Shown here: piece after piece, positions 34,763-46,248 of the stretch
Layout: each line of letters begins with the position of its first letter
Position numbering within the stretch: position 1 is the stretch's first letter
NCBI GenBank assembly: GCA_035610835.1
Contig: CM069459.1
Coordinates: 58,001,817-58,065,816 of the forward strand
Length of the DNA stretch: 64,000 nt
Reading direction: 5' to 3'
Origin: Ophiura sarsii
Taxonomy: Eukaryota; Echinodermata; Ophiuroidea; Amphilepidida; Ophiuridae
Position numbers and translations under genes: made by a program
The notes under the pieces: generated by a model
Told to the model about the DNA's origin: nothing
What the model saw: the letters and a program-made list of their open reading frames with translations, nothing else
The model's database searches: none

Positions 34763-35047
34763 CAGTGGTTCCCAACCTCTTGGTCGCAACCCCAGTTGGG
34801 GTCGCGACGCACATTTTGTTGGGTCGCGGACTACCGTAGTCTATAATTTAACAAAAATAAAATGCTGTTTTCATGAAAAGTGTATTGCAAATATATTGGC
34901 TAATAACCCAATGTAACTTATCGCCTCCCCGCTATAGAATCGATCATTCCAATCATAGTAACCCATGTCACTTTGTTCTGTGAGGGGTCGCGCTCTGATG
35001 CTGGTTTCTGGAATGGGGTCACCGCAGAAACAGGTTGGGAACCACTG
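34763..35047. mobile_element. hAT MITE, 285 bp, 8-bp target duplication
   Basis: Inverted ends CAGTGGTTCCCAACCT and AGGTTGGGAACCACTG are of the classic hAT type. Flanks GATTAGAG (34755-34762) and GATTAGGG (35048-35055) form an 8-bp duplication with one mismatch. Interior carries GGTCGCG motifs; no transposase. Confidence 0.85.
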
Positions 35048-35050
35048 GAT

Positions 35051-35347
35051 TAGGGACGCACCATTTGATTTTCAGGGGGGGTATGGAAGTTGGGGTCGGA
35101 CGGTTTTGTTTTTTTGCCACCGAAGTAGGCAACATTTGTTTTTGGTTTTACTGTTTTTCTTTACAATAAGTTGGGCCTTTTGGGTGAGTCATCTTTTTTT
35201 TTAAACTCAGCAGTGGGTCTTTTTTTTCTTCCTAGTTGGTGGGCAAGGTGGTTTTTTTCTTCCTGGATAGTGGGCAAAGTTTTGTTTTTTTAACTTCCAT
35301 GCCCCCCCCCCCCCCCCCCCCCTGAGTATCTAATGGTGCGTCCCTTA
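35051..35347. mobile_element. Foldback element abutting the hAT MITE, with C-tract arm
   Basis: GGGACGCACCATTTGATTTT...TATGGAAGTT is mirrored by AACTTCCATG...TAATGGTGCGTCCC. The run of seven Gs in the left arm corresponds to a 21-base C run in the right arm (35302-35322). T-rich, non-coding centre. Confidence 0.75.
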
Positions 35348-35764
35348 GAGCAATCCTTTAGATAGGACAACTATACGACAATATCTGCTTCACTGCATTT
35401 TCGACTTGCACACAAAGATCGTCCTATTCAACTACACATATAACCATGATAACAGCAGGTAAAGAATTGGTGGATTTCAATTAAAATGACCCTCGTGGAA
35501 AATTAGCCAGTGTGAAGAATACAACTGAGATGAAATAGTAATGTATCCTTATAATATTTGTAAAGTTGTTCCACAAATGTCTATGATTAAGGCGGGCAAT
35601 CATTGCATGTGTTAATCGCACGGTTAACATAAGGAACCAATCGAGAGCTAATGGATCTTAAATGATCCAGAGTAACAAGAAAGGGAATGATATTGGCGAA
35701 TAATTGCGGGGATAATTAAGAAGAGCAAAACATCTGCCATAAAGTCACTTGTGGATGATGGTGC

Positions 35765-36693
35765 AGATATACACATGGAAAAAAGTATCGCACCACTTGT
35801 TGAAAAGTGCAAATGTGGCCTCGAATTTTGCCACCATGGTGTGATATTTTAATATCACACCATGGTGGCAGGACAGTTTTCGCAAACAAATGATCCTTAA
35901 AAGGATCATTTGTTTGCGAAAACTGTCCAGCAAAATGTTATGCAATAAAAGGGCCACATTTGAGTTTGTGACGTAATCGATGTAATGTTTTTCAAAGCCA
36001 ATGGGAAAATGCATAAAACAAGTTTGGATATAACGCGATATTGAGAGGCCCAATGATTAATCTCTGGTAACACATTCCAGCCTTCCAAGGTCAAGGTCAT
36101 CTGGGGTCAAATTTCAAAAGTTGCCTGATTGTCCTCAAATATGAAAAAACACCCCTTTTCGTACACCCAACGGTTATGGGGTCATAGGTCAAAATAAGTC
36201 AAATTTTAAATAAGTTCAAATGACAAAAACAATATTGCGGAAGTGTTGACCGAGGTCAAATAATAATACAAAAATCAACGGTGACCACATCGTATATACT
36301 GAATTTATGAGCAACAAAAAAAATGGCATGTTTGGACTCATTCACTGCATTGTAGCCTATAATGTCTAAATGGAACAATTCTTGCACCAAATACAGAACT
36401 AATATAATGACTATTTTAAGTTTTTAAAGTCTATTCAATATCGAGTTATACCCAAACTTGTTTTATGCATGTTTTTGGACAAAAGCATGCATTTTCCCCT
36501 TGGCCTTGAAAAACATTACATCGATTACGTCACAAACTAAAATGTGGCCCTTTTATTGCATAGCATTTTGTAGGACAGCTTACGCGAACAAATGATCCTT
36601 AATATCTCACCATGGTGGCAAAATTCGAGGCCACATTTGCACTTTTCAAAAACAAAAAAAGTGGTGCGACACTTTTTTCCATGTGTATATATC
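35765..36693. mobile_element. Long-armed foldback element with extra internal palindromes
   Basis: Arms of about 250 bp share ATACACATGGAAAAAAGT, GCACCAC, AAATGTGGCCTCGAATTTTG, CACCATGGTG, ATGATCCTT, GGGCCACATTT and GACGTAATCGATGTAATG. The left arm alone contains two perfect palindromes, 35829-35870 and 35871-35928. No transposase seen. Confidence 0.8.
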
Positions 36694-36792
36694 GTATCAG
36701 GGTGACCCCCCTAAAAGTAGGACTCTGTTTCATGACGATGTAATTCTTATTATAATCATTGGACCATGACCAATTTAGTCTCAATGTAAAGC

Positions 36793-37664
36793 TCACTGCA
36801 GCCATTGAGGATGTTTTCAGAAACCTGGATTGGCAAGGTATGGGAGTTATAGTCGATGGTGAACACCTTACCCATCTCAGATTTGCAGATGACATCCTAC
36901 TTCTCAGCCATGAGCCCCAGAAATTGCAAAAGATGATCCGAGAACTGAGTGAAGAGAGCAACAAGGCTGGACTTAACATGAACATCAAGAAGACAAAAGT
37001 GATGATGTGCAACAAGCTGAAAGATTATGCTATAACAGTTCAAGGAAAAACCATAGAAAGAGTGGACAGTTATATATACCTGGGCAAGAAGATTTCTCTG
37101 GAAAATGAAACAGCAGGGGAAGTGAACAGAAGGATACAGCTAGCATGGGTGAAGTTTGGTAAGCTCAGCTTTATCTTTCGTGATGAAGAGCTACCTTTGT
37201 CACTAAAGCGACCAATTTTCAACCAGTGTATCATCCCAGTGCTATCGTATGGCTCAGAAACATGGACAACAACTAAGAGATTGGAGAAGAAGCTAAAAGT
37301 CACTGAGAGGGCAATGGAAAGGATATTGATTGGCGTTACAAGAAGGGACAGGGTGACCAACACAGATTTAAGGAAGAAAACAAAAGTGAGGGACATCATA
37401 CTGGAAATAAAATCAAAAAAATGGAGATGGGCTGGCCATCTAGCCAGGAGGAAAGACAACAGATGGACTCATAAATTAACAGACTGGATCCCCAGAGCAT
37501 TCACCAGAGGAAGAGGCAGGCCAAACAGACGGTGTATAGACGACATCATAGAGTATGGCAACGTTACTTGGAAGAGGACAGCTCAGGACAGAGTGAAATG
37601 GAAAATTGATGAAGAGGCCTTCCTTCTGCAGTGGAGTGAAATAGGCTAGATAGATAGATAGATA
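36793..37664 (+). mobile_element. 5'-truncated RTE-like LINE insertion with 7-bp target duplication
   Basis: Flanked by GTAAAGC at 36786-36792 and 37665-37671, exactly where the foldback arm is interrupted. Ends in a (TAGA)n tail (37646-37664), as RTE-clade elements often do. Only the 3' part of the ORF is present. Confidence 0.85.
36795..37649 (+). pseudogene. RTE-like reverse transcriptase C-terminal half
   Basis: About 284 codons open to the natural stop at 37647-37649. Reads T-A-A-I-E-D-V-F-R-N-L-D-W, catalytic F-A-D-D-I-L-L-L, N-I-K-K-T-K-V-M, Y-L-G-K-K-I, and near the end G-R-G-R-P-N-R-R and C-I-D-D-I, the usual signature of RTE-clade ORFs. Endonuclease and the first RT blocks are missing through 5' truncation. 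The apparent ATG at 36759 lies in the host foldback and is not the element's start. No internal frameshift, so a recent insertion. Confidence 0.8.
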
Positions 37665-38337
37665 GTAAAGCCCAATTCATTATTACGATATCCTGAAAAT
37701 ATGAGATCAATCCGATAAAAAAACTGCGTAAGAAACTGGCGTAGTTCAGTGTAAATCATGTCATTTACTGGTTTGAACAATGGGAATTCACACAGTAACA
37801 GTTTGTACAATGGGAATTCACACAGTAACAACAGTCGAGTAACATGAAGGTGCTCGACTTCAAACTCAATGAACCATCCACGGTGGGTTCGAGAACTGTT
37901 TAACAAAACTTTTTAAATTTGCACAGAATATGCATGCGTCTGTTTTGCGGATTTAAAAAAATAAATAAAAAAAATTAGCAAGTATTGATTTGTGCCAGAA
38001 TTAAATGGATTACCAAACTAAACTTTGCTATTGACTGAAAGATTATACTATGTTGACAATTATTATAACGTATTGAAACGTAAACCATGTTATAATACTG
38101 GTCTGTACAATGTAGATCCCATTGTACAAACCAGTAAATGACATGGTTTACGCAAAGTACGCTAGTTTTCTTATTTTGCATCGGATTGATCTTATATTTT
38201 CAGGATATCATAATAATTAATTGGGCTTTACATTAAGACTAAATTGGTCATGGTCCAATGATAATAATAAGAATAACAACGTCATGAAACAGAGTCCTAA
38301 TATTTTTTGGTCACCCACTCGGCCACTCACCCTGTAT

Positions 38338-39879
38338 ATACAAGGAATTTGTCTACATTTTTGATATATTTCATATTTTGACTGAAGATGAAACTCTGAG
38401 TAGCAGCTACCGTTCCAAATGGTTTAACTTATATTTCGCTCTGCATCGCATTGAGCACTCTGCAAGAAGATTGCTTCTTTACCAGTATTCTATATTTAAT
38501 ACAAATATTTAAATAGTAATAATAATAATAACAATATGCAAAAACAAAATCAAATACAGACTGAGTCAAAGAAAAAATAACATACACTCGAGAAAAAAAT
38601 ATATATCAAATACACCAATGTTATAATGCTTCTTTTCTGTAAATATACATTAGTATCTACCATTTATACCGAATTGCAACTGATTTTTCCTATACAGGGT
38701 GTCCCATTAAAAAGGGTTCACATGTTCCGCGTCAATACTCTCCTTCGATTTTCAGTATTTAGCGTTATTAATTATACCAACTCGAAGATAATTCAGTTGA
38801 CTTGTACATGCCGTTGATAAGTCGAGTGTAATTGCTCTACCAATCCAAATAATATGCTGGGTCAACCACGGATACTTAAAACCGGGTTGTGCCACTTTTT
38901 AGAACAAATGCTTGTGGTAAATAATTTATATTAATATTCAGTATTTACTAATTAACGTCCATATGAGCTCCAAGGTAGCTAGCTTTCAAATGCCATTTGT
39001 TTTGCCGCATTTGCTTTATTCTATCCCAAGATATACTCGATTAAAGTTTACGTCCTAAAGTCAATTTTGTGCCATTTTTATTGAAGAATACTTCAATATT
39101 ACTGTAAGATTATGTGTAAGATTCTTACACATAATTTGTTTCCAAAATCTGCCACAACTTTGATTGTGATTGCTCATGGATATAGGCTAAAGCAAATTCG
39201 ACGACTCAAACTGGGCCTCAAACTGGGCGTGAAAGGTAAATTAGTTATATATGTCGAATACAACCCTCTTCCTATACACTATAGTCTCACTTCTCAATAA
39301 AATAGTTCATGAAGCATATAGTTGGCGTCATAATGCTATGGACAAAATTCCAACACTGCGTGCGTACGTGCGTAAACGGGGAAGTGCTTACCTCCTGACG
39401 CATTCAAATATGACCGCACGTCCTGATTGCATTTAGCTGTTCGCGCATTTCATGCATCTGGACGCAGCTCCACGAACAACGCGTGAAATAGCTTGAATTT
39501 CGTCAATAGCATTATGACAGTGACTATAATAGTAGACATAGCACGCAAAAATGTCAAATATAAGGGAACTTAACAAAACCGGTGTCATTTTAAAGGTCTT
39601 GGCAAAAGATTTGGAGCAGAAAACATGTAAATCGAGCGATGCGTTCTGGAAGCTATCGTAATTTGAAATTCTCCAAAAGAAGTCGAAAAATTTGAACCTC
39701 TTTATTTTAATAACCATGTGTTTTTTTAAATGACTAAAACACATAAACAACATTTCTCACATGTTTATCATCAGCTGAAGAAAACAAGAGGGGCATTTTA
39801 ATCCATCCTTTCAATCCGCAATTGTGGAAACCCTCAAAAAATAATAAATTCCAGCTAACTTAATGTGCATCTCACGTAG
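38338..39879. other. Unassigned DNA with a lone mariner-like terminus
   Basis: TACAGGGTGTCCCATTAAAA at 38695-38714 resembles a mariner-type end, without a partner found. A perfect hairpin lies at 39109-39135 (ATTATGTGTAAG / CTTACACATAAT). Confidence 0.4.
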
Positions 39880-40126
39880 TTAACACTTTTCATGCGGCTA
39901 TAAAATGTTACCATATACAAAACAGATTTTTCCGAAACCGTTCCCAATTTTCAAAGTCTATCTCAAAGATTACTGAACCAATACTAGGCACGTGTGTACT
40001 TATTTTAATGCATTTGTCATGGTATTATAAATATGCTAATGAAAGTAAATAATTTTGACATTTTTGAAACATTTTGTGACATTTTGGAATGTCGTCTGCA
40101 GATGCCTGCCTCGTAGAAAGTGTTAA
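39880..40126 (+). mobile_element. TTAA-type MITE family T, copy 7
   Basis: TTAACACTTTTCATGCGGCT left, TCGTAGAAAGTGTTAA right; 247 bp; TTAA at both tips. Confidence 0.8.
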
Positions 40127-40434
40127 CTGATGATGGTATGATGGCTACCTGTGCTATATGTATGACTTATAGCACAAGGCAACGTAGCTGCCGAGTGCTA
40201 TAAGGAATGAATAGCACTCATCGACAGTGTACTACTATTACTATTAGTGATGATTTATGTGGCAGAACTCTGCTGTACAAACCCCTGCACAGTAGGACAC
40301 TGATAGAACTTAAAAGTTTGATTCAAGCAACACTGATCAAGATAGACAATCATCTACTAAAACACAAACACCAAGTTGGGATATAATTACTCCGGCTATT
40401 TACGATGTCAAATTTATAGCACTCTGGAGCTGTA

Positions 40435-40803
40435 CTTTAAAGGTAGATGACCCGATCACATTTTCGTAACACAGAATTATTTCAAACATACGGAGATTTT
40501 CATATCATATGAAAGCTCGTATTTTTCTCATCATCATACTGAAATTTGACGGCCTAAATCGGTATAATTACGGAGAAATCGATGAAATAACGTCGAATTA
40601 CCGCGAATGGTGGTATACCACCGATATAGTTTGTGTACTACTCAATGGGTACAGTTCACAGCATCTTGTGCGTGTAAAATAAGAACCATTAGAGCTATGC
40701 AACTCAAACTTTGGAACACGACTTTTTTAAGGATGACCTTTCATGTAGAATAGAAAACTTCAAGTTGAAAATCGAAATGTGATCGGGTCATCTACCTTTA
40801 AGT
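40435..40803. mobile_element. MITE with AGGTAGATGACCCGATCACA ends
   Basis: Inverted ends of about 32 bp: TTTAAAGGTAGATGACCC at the left, mirrored by GGGTCATCTACCTTTAA at the right; 369 bp, non-coding. Confidence 0.8.
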
Positions 40804-42075
40804 GAAATGTGTGGAACTCTGGACTGGCTGTGTATGCAATATCTACTTTTTACAATATTTGCCCACAAATAAAGTATTTGGACCAACAATTATATATTTC
40901 GAGCAAACATTAGGTATGTTTAGCCAAATGCGTGAATCTCAAGTTTATGGGGGGAAATTAGAATAGTACATGAATGGGGATGTAGCTGAAGGTCAGTGAT
41001 ACCATAATATGGTACGGGCATGCCCATACATGGAATGAATCACTCAAGGAAAATGTAGTTCTTACAGGGGTGTTTATAATAAATAAGGCAGCTGATTTAT
41101 GTGTCCCTTGATGAAGTACTAATTTCACGCGCTGTTTTAAAACTACTAAAATACATAATTGTACTAAGAATATTTCTAGGAGGGTTATCATACATTAACA
41201 CTGCACTATCATATCAAAAACATAACTGATTTATATAAAGTGAAAATCACATTTTTGCAGATTTTAGTTTACCTACAAATGGATATTTGTTAATTGTTCA
41301 CGTGTGGCAGGTTTGTACAGCATGACTTGTGCTATGCCTAATTGTAGTAGGATGAAATAATAGGATTGAACGCAATTTGACGTCAACAATCAAGAGGCTT
41401 TTAGAAGATTAATTGTTTCATTGAGAAAGCACATAAAGAAAAGTGGAATTTAGTCAATTTTATTTACTGAAGATTAATACTAATAGAGCATGAATGTTTT
41501 ACATGCTTAATCTATACAATCAGCAAACAAGAACCGTTATTACTGGCATTCGTTAGAAAAAAATGTGAAGCGAGATTGGGGAGCTGTTAGGGGATAGGCC
41601 TACACAATCTAAGTGCTGATACATTGTGTGAGCCTGGTAAATGAAGCGAAGTGATTGTGACGATTTCCTAATGGCAGCAAAGTCACGTATATAGAAATAG
41701 TGGTCCCGTGCATCGGAAGAGCAATACCCGAGCACGTTAAAAGGTTACAGACTCTTTCGTAAAGAGTAGGGGATCATCCCGGTCTGTATCTGTTCACACA
41801 TATCTAATGGACCCCAATGGAAATAAGATAAGCTTATTGGGTTATCCAGGGTCGTAGGACCGAAATGATATCGAATCAAATCAAATGTAAAGTACTCACA
41901 TCAATTCTAGATATGTCGTGATTACGGTAACATAACATTATAATGGACAATCATATCCACGCTCTTATATTTATTTGTTTTATAGGCATTTCAGTAGAAA
42001 AAAGTACAGGGTTCCGTATATTTACATACTTATTTATAATTTCGGATATGGTTCAAAATGTTGGTGTTTTTACAT
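40804..42075. other. 3' flank of Ig paralogue 3, unassigned
   Basis: No gene or element recognised. Confidence 0.4.
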
Positions 42076-43251
42076 TTACGAATCGTCCCGGAGTCCAAAT
42101 TCTAATTGCTGTGAGTTCTGAGCCAGCATCATATACATTTTGGTCGTATCAACATTTCTATCCAGCGAGGTGTATATATCGTCCATAGGTGGACTGACAT
42201 GAAGTCGAGTTGATACAATACGATCGCCGTGTTTTTTGCTATGTGTATATTGCACAGATAGCGTGACCATTGCCAACAAGAATATAAACGCCAAAAAACC
42301 AGCTGCAACCGTAGCTATCATCCAATACTGAATATTCGATTCGTAATACGCGGGACATTTTGTACGACATTCTGCGGAGTTGCCAGGTCCCCCAGCAGGT
42401 GTTTGTGATTCACGATCGATACGATCAATCGAATTTCTGTCAGTCACAGCGGACGTGATGATGTTACTGTGACTGTCTGTTCCATGTATTGATTTATTCC
42501 GTTGCACGGATATGGGGCCAACATGACACGTTTGTTTACGTCCCGGGAATGCCGCGCTCCTGATTTGGCAGATGAATATCGATCCTTGATCTGACATCTT
42601 AGGTATCAAATTTATTGTGGCGTAAGTCCTTTTGTTTATGACTTCATTATCCGAATGTATCACTTTCTCTTCTGATCCAACACGTCTCCAATAGAGTTGC
42701 ACTACCGGCCGACCAATGTCACTACTGCATTGTAGCGATAAAACTTCACCTTCTGTAACTTCTAAATCATCATTTGCAGACGAACAAATAGGTTCCGTTT
42801 TGGCGGGAAAATACGTCACATATAAGTGTATTGTGTCGCTTGTTATTTCCATGATAGGATCAACACTTCTTACTTTGCATGAATACTCGGCCTCATCCCC
42901 CCGTCTGACATTTATCAAAGACATAAAATACACTGCAGAGCCACCGGGGAGTTTTCTGACTGCAAGAAAGAATCGGTCATCGACTTTTGAAGGCACATCC
43001 TCGTCCACTGATAATCGTTCGGAGTGGCTCTCAAAAGTTCTTACAATTTCGACAGCATGTCTGCTGCTTTCGAGATGATGTATTTCGCAGTGTATTGAGA
43101 ATATTCCGCCTTCTTGAGTGTGCGCCACAGGAGCTGTGAGGGTAACAACTGGTGCCTGACTTAAACAGAAGTTAAAGGTCCGAAATATGATTATGAGAAT
43201 TACAAAGTTATCATAGCGATTCAATTGCAACAAGAGTGTTTGTAGCTTCAT
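42076..43251 (-). CDS. Two-Ig-domain type I membrane receptor with ITAM-like tail (paralogue 3)
   Basis: Single 391-codon ORF. Seen: hydrophobic N-terminus (about aa 15-31, F-V-I-L-I-I-I-F) as signal peptide; Ig-like domain 1 with Cys55 and Cys125 (D-E-A-E-Y-S-C), without a C-strand Trp; Ig-like domain 2 with Cys175, Trp188 and Cys228; bracketing Cys156 and Cys242 (F-P-G-R-K-Q-T-C-H-V-G-P); Ser/Asp-rich stalk; Cys295-x3-Cys299; transmembrane helix about aa 310-334; a 57-residue tail. The tail motif is D-D-I-Y360-T-S-L, nine residues, Y373-M-M-L, an ITAM-like pair. Extracellular sequence differs clearly from the two sister genes while architecture, cysteines and tail motif are kept, suggesting constraint on fold and signalling with divergence of the ligand-facing surface (inference). 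Orientation matches the two other copies. Confidence 0.87.
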   Translation of the reverse strand: MKLQTLLLQLNRYDNFVILIIIFRTFNFCLSQAPVVTLTAPVAHTQEGGIFSIHCEIHHLESSRHAVEIVRTFESHSERLSVDEDVPSKVDDRFFLAVRKLPGGSAVYFMSLINVRRGDEAEYSCKVRSVDPIMEITSDTIHLYVTYFPAKTEPICSSANDDLEVTEGEVLSLQCSSDIGRPVVQLYWRRVGSEEKVIHSDNEVINKRTYATINLIPKMSDQGSIFICQIRSAAFPGRKQTCHVGPISVQRNKSIHGTDSHSNIITSAVTDRNSIDRIDRESQTPAGGPGNSAECRTKCPAYYESNIQYWMIATVAAGFLAFIFLLAMVTLSVQYTHSKKHGDRIVSTRLHVSPPMDDIYTSLDRNVDTTKMYMMLAQNSQQLEFGLRDDS

Positions 43252-43309
43252 GATGGATAGTTTTCAGACTACAACGAAGTCACGATTAAGTTTATGTTAT
43301 TTACCAATC

Positions 43310-43317
43310 TATATAAT
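43310..43317 (-). promoter_or_regulatory. Possible TATA box upstream of Ig receptor paralogue 3
   Basis: Minus-strand ATTATATA lies about 60 nt upstream of the ATG, with ATTGG close by. It would imply a very short 5' UTR. A weak call in AT-rich DNA. Confidence 0.25.
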
Positions 43318-45051
43318 CAATCACGATGTTTGTATATCCATGTCACATGTTGTATTGCTATGTCCAATGCCTGTCAGTTGTCCAGTCTTTGATATCAGAG
43401 TAATATTTCTTAAGTATCCAACATCATAGACGTCTTATCATGTCGACATTCAGCTAGATAGTGATTCCCTCGGTACACAATCAGTGAAAATTTGACTCAG
43501 TTTTCCGTATCAGTGATTTCAAAAATTACATTAAAAGCGGCATCATCGACCGACCATCCACAGATAACCATCGTAGCGCGCGATTAAGGAGGGAAAATTA
43601 CACACGCAGACGATAAATCACACAACTATAAAATAGAGACGCGATGGGGCGGGAAAATCTTTTATGCTGATCGGTGTTGTCGAAATTGCTTAATGCCGCG
43701 AATACAAGGGAATAAGAGGAGACATGTACCCGATATACCTGATTGATTTCCCTTAGGAGGGTACCTGAACACAGCAGGACTGATGGGTTTTGAAAATGAA
43801 TATTGATGGTGCGCTTTAACAGTAGGGCACACGTGATATGATTGATCATACATCGTAAGAGCTTCAGGGATCCGTAGGAGAATAAACAGCGAAAATATAA
43901 GAACTTTTGGGCCTTACGCACCGAATGAGTTCAGGTGTTATGTTGCGAAGTGTGAATATTATAAAATCTCAAATGGGATAGTCTTTTTACGATGCCTTGA
44001 GAAAAGGGTAACGCAGCGCTTTGTGTACCTTGCGGGTACACTCAAAACACCGTGGCAGATTTCGTTGTAGCAATGCTATACTCAAATACCTGGTGCTTTT
44101 ATATGTGACATAAGATTGATTGGGACTCAGTGTGCTTATTGAGTTACGCTGAAAGGTTATGTTGACATATTATATGAAGCTGTAGGAATAGCTTGAATTA
44201 TAGGAACTCTAGTAGTTGCTAACCATCAAAATATGACAATGTAAATAATAAATGCTATTATAAGATCTTGCTCCCTGTTATTTTACGTATGGTATAACTT
44301 GTAATATGTGTATTTATTTCCACTAGTTTTAAACTCAAACTTAAGGTGTTCCTATACATAATGCATCCAGATATTAACAGTAAATGATGACAAAAACGTA
44401 TCAATATTTCACAGTAACAAAATTGACAGACTTGACATAACATGATACTGGTAACCAACATGGTGCTCGAAGTTATGCCACAGGCCACAGTTTGTGGGTT
44501 TGGAAGGGATTATAGACAAAAGAGAATGTCGATGTATGTAGACGTTGCAATGAATGATTCATTAGGCCTTTTCCTTTACTCTGTAAGAGAATAAAACAAG
44601 CTACCACTAATTATATAAACGTTCATTGTAAGTAGGCGACTTTTTGATGGATGTATGTACTGTGATATACCAAAATGAATAATTAGTAACCAGTTGCCAT
44701 GGAAACGGCATCAAGAATCCGACAGCGTGTATCCACGCGTCGTCGTCTAGGCTTTCGCCTATAATATTCACATTGTGCACGGAACTATTGTTTTCCAGGT
44801 CTGTGTCGGAAACTCCGGGTTGACATCCTTTTAATTTGTGCTGCCGTGTTGGTTTCGGTCTTCCTACTGGTCTTTTTGTTTGTTCTATTACATTCTGTGA
44901 GAGCTTGACGTGATTGGGTTTCTCTCTGGCAATCTGTATAAATGTCCTAGCTAACTAAGACGTCTTCTTTTGATTGTTCTGTTCAATGGTTCACATTTTG
45001 TGTTTTTGGATAAATCAACATTTGTCATTTTGTCTTATTTGGTATTGGGCA
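43318..45051. other. Unassigned DNA upstream of Ig paralogue 3
   Basis: A 107-codon ORF at 43598-43921 (minus) has no recognised domain. Nothing else identified. Confidence 0.4.
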
Positions 45052-45318
45052 CAATGAGATTTCTCAAAAAATGAAATTCAACATTTTTACCTTGTTTGAT
45101 AGATGATATACATAGAAACCCTCTCATGTAAGATTTCTTCCAATTTTTTTTGTAAAAATGAAAAATAAAGACATTTCCGAAGGTATATTAGTGCTTCTTA
45201 CTGTTTTTGTATTTTGGTTAAATATCACCACCAATTGAATGGGGAAGGTCATGATCACTATGCATCACTCAACAAGCCATGAGTGGTTTTCAAGGTTATT
45301 TTGAATAAACTCAAAACG
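45052..45318 (-). repeat. Interspersed repeat, family A copy 2
   Basis: Reverse-complement relative of 385-665, with small indels. No terminal inverted repeats or coding sequence seen. Confidence 0.6.
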
Positions 45319-45339
45319 CTATAAAAACCATGTCCTGTC

Positions 45340-45560
45340 CTGCGTGTTCAAAACACAAGGGTGAAAATGTAAACTGCACTTTGTTCTATCCGTATCAATG
45401 TAGTATCTCAATTATTAACCGATCTTCATGAACAATATCTCAAATTGAAGAAAAGAGATGTCCTAACAACTTTACATTCTAATATTTTTACGTAGGAGCT
45501 ATAGTTTTGGAGTTAAGAGTATATGTATTACCTGGTCAGTCTCTTATTTTGAGGACTGTA
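45340..45560 (+). repeat. Family D copy 2, single arm
   Basis: Direct relative of 13262-13478: AAAATGTAAACTGCACTTTG, TCAAATTGAAGAAAAG, GTTTTGGAGTTAAGA and TTGAGGACTGTA are shared. The opposite arm seen at 12915 is absent here. Confidence 0.65.
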
Positions 45561-46248
45561 TACTGCATGAATAGCTTACGGTCTACGTAGGATGCAGATG
45601 ATTTATTTATCATTTTAACCTCCAAATCATTTCTCCGGACTTAACAAATTGTTCGCCCGAATGGAGAATGGAGATGCAATAAATCGAATTATATAGACGT
45701 ATCTCGTTTATTTATTACGTTTGAGCCAGTGATGTTTCAGGGAAGATTTGTCTAGGTTGATTGCTAGTTGTTTATAATATTTTCGTTGGGTCTGGTGATT
45801 ATTTGGCCGGTTTGCTGGGCTAGAAATGTCCAGAATAGTAGGGATGGGTCTGCTGATAGGGTTAATAATCCAAATTGTGAGATATTGAAATACGGGTAAA
45901 TAATTGTTGAGATAATAATGATAATGATAGTAAGCACAAATATACTAAATGTTTTATTGGAGCGTGTTTAGCGCGAAAGAAAAACATTGGGGGAGGGGTT
46001 GCAATAACACCCCTGCTTATTACAAATATTAAGAAAGCACATAGTATAATATTTTGCATGAGAAAGTTGAGTAAAACACAAACTATCCATCTGCGCACTC
46101 TCATCAATAATACGCTCACATCGTCTTCTGTTTATCTCTACAATATTAAGTAGATCTTTATTGTTTTCATTGCGATATCATATGATTAAGGTCGATTGTA
46201 TATCTTAAATCGCAGAAATTGTTGACGCCTTTAAAACTTGAATAAGAA

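Larger units (their letters stand above)
36697..38337. mobile_element. Foldback element (CAGGGTGA ends) interrupted by an RTE LINE
   Basis: Left arm 36697-36792 plus 37665-37790 is the inverse of the right arm 38105-38337. Shared blocks include GGACTCTGTTTCATGACG, CATTGGACCATGACCAATTT and GATATCCTGAAAATA. Ends are CAGGGTGA and TCACCCTG. The LINE segment lies between the two left-arm parts. Confidence 0.75.

Noticed and set aside
36759..36794. ATG and first 11 codons of the RTE-like ORF
   Set aside because: They lie in the host foldback upstream of the GTAAAGC target duplication, so they are not part of the LINE protein.
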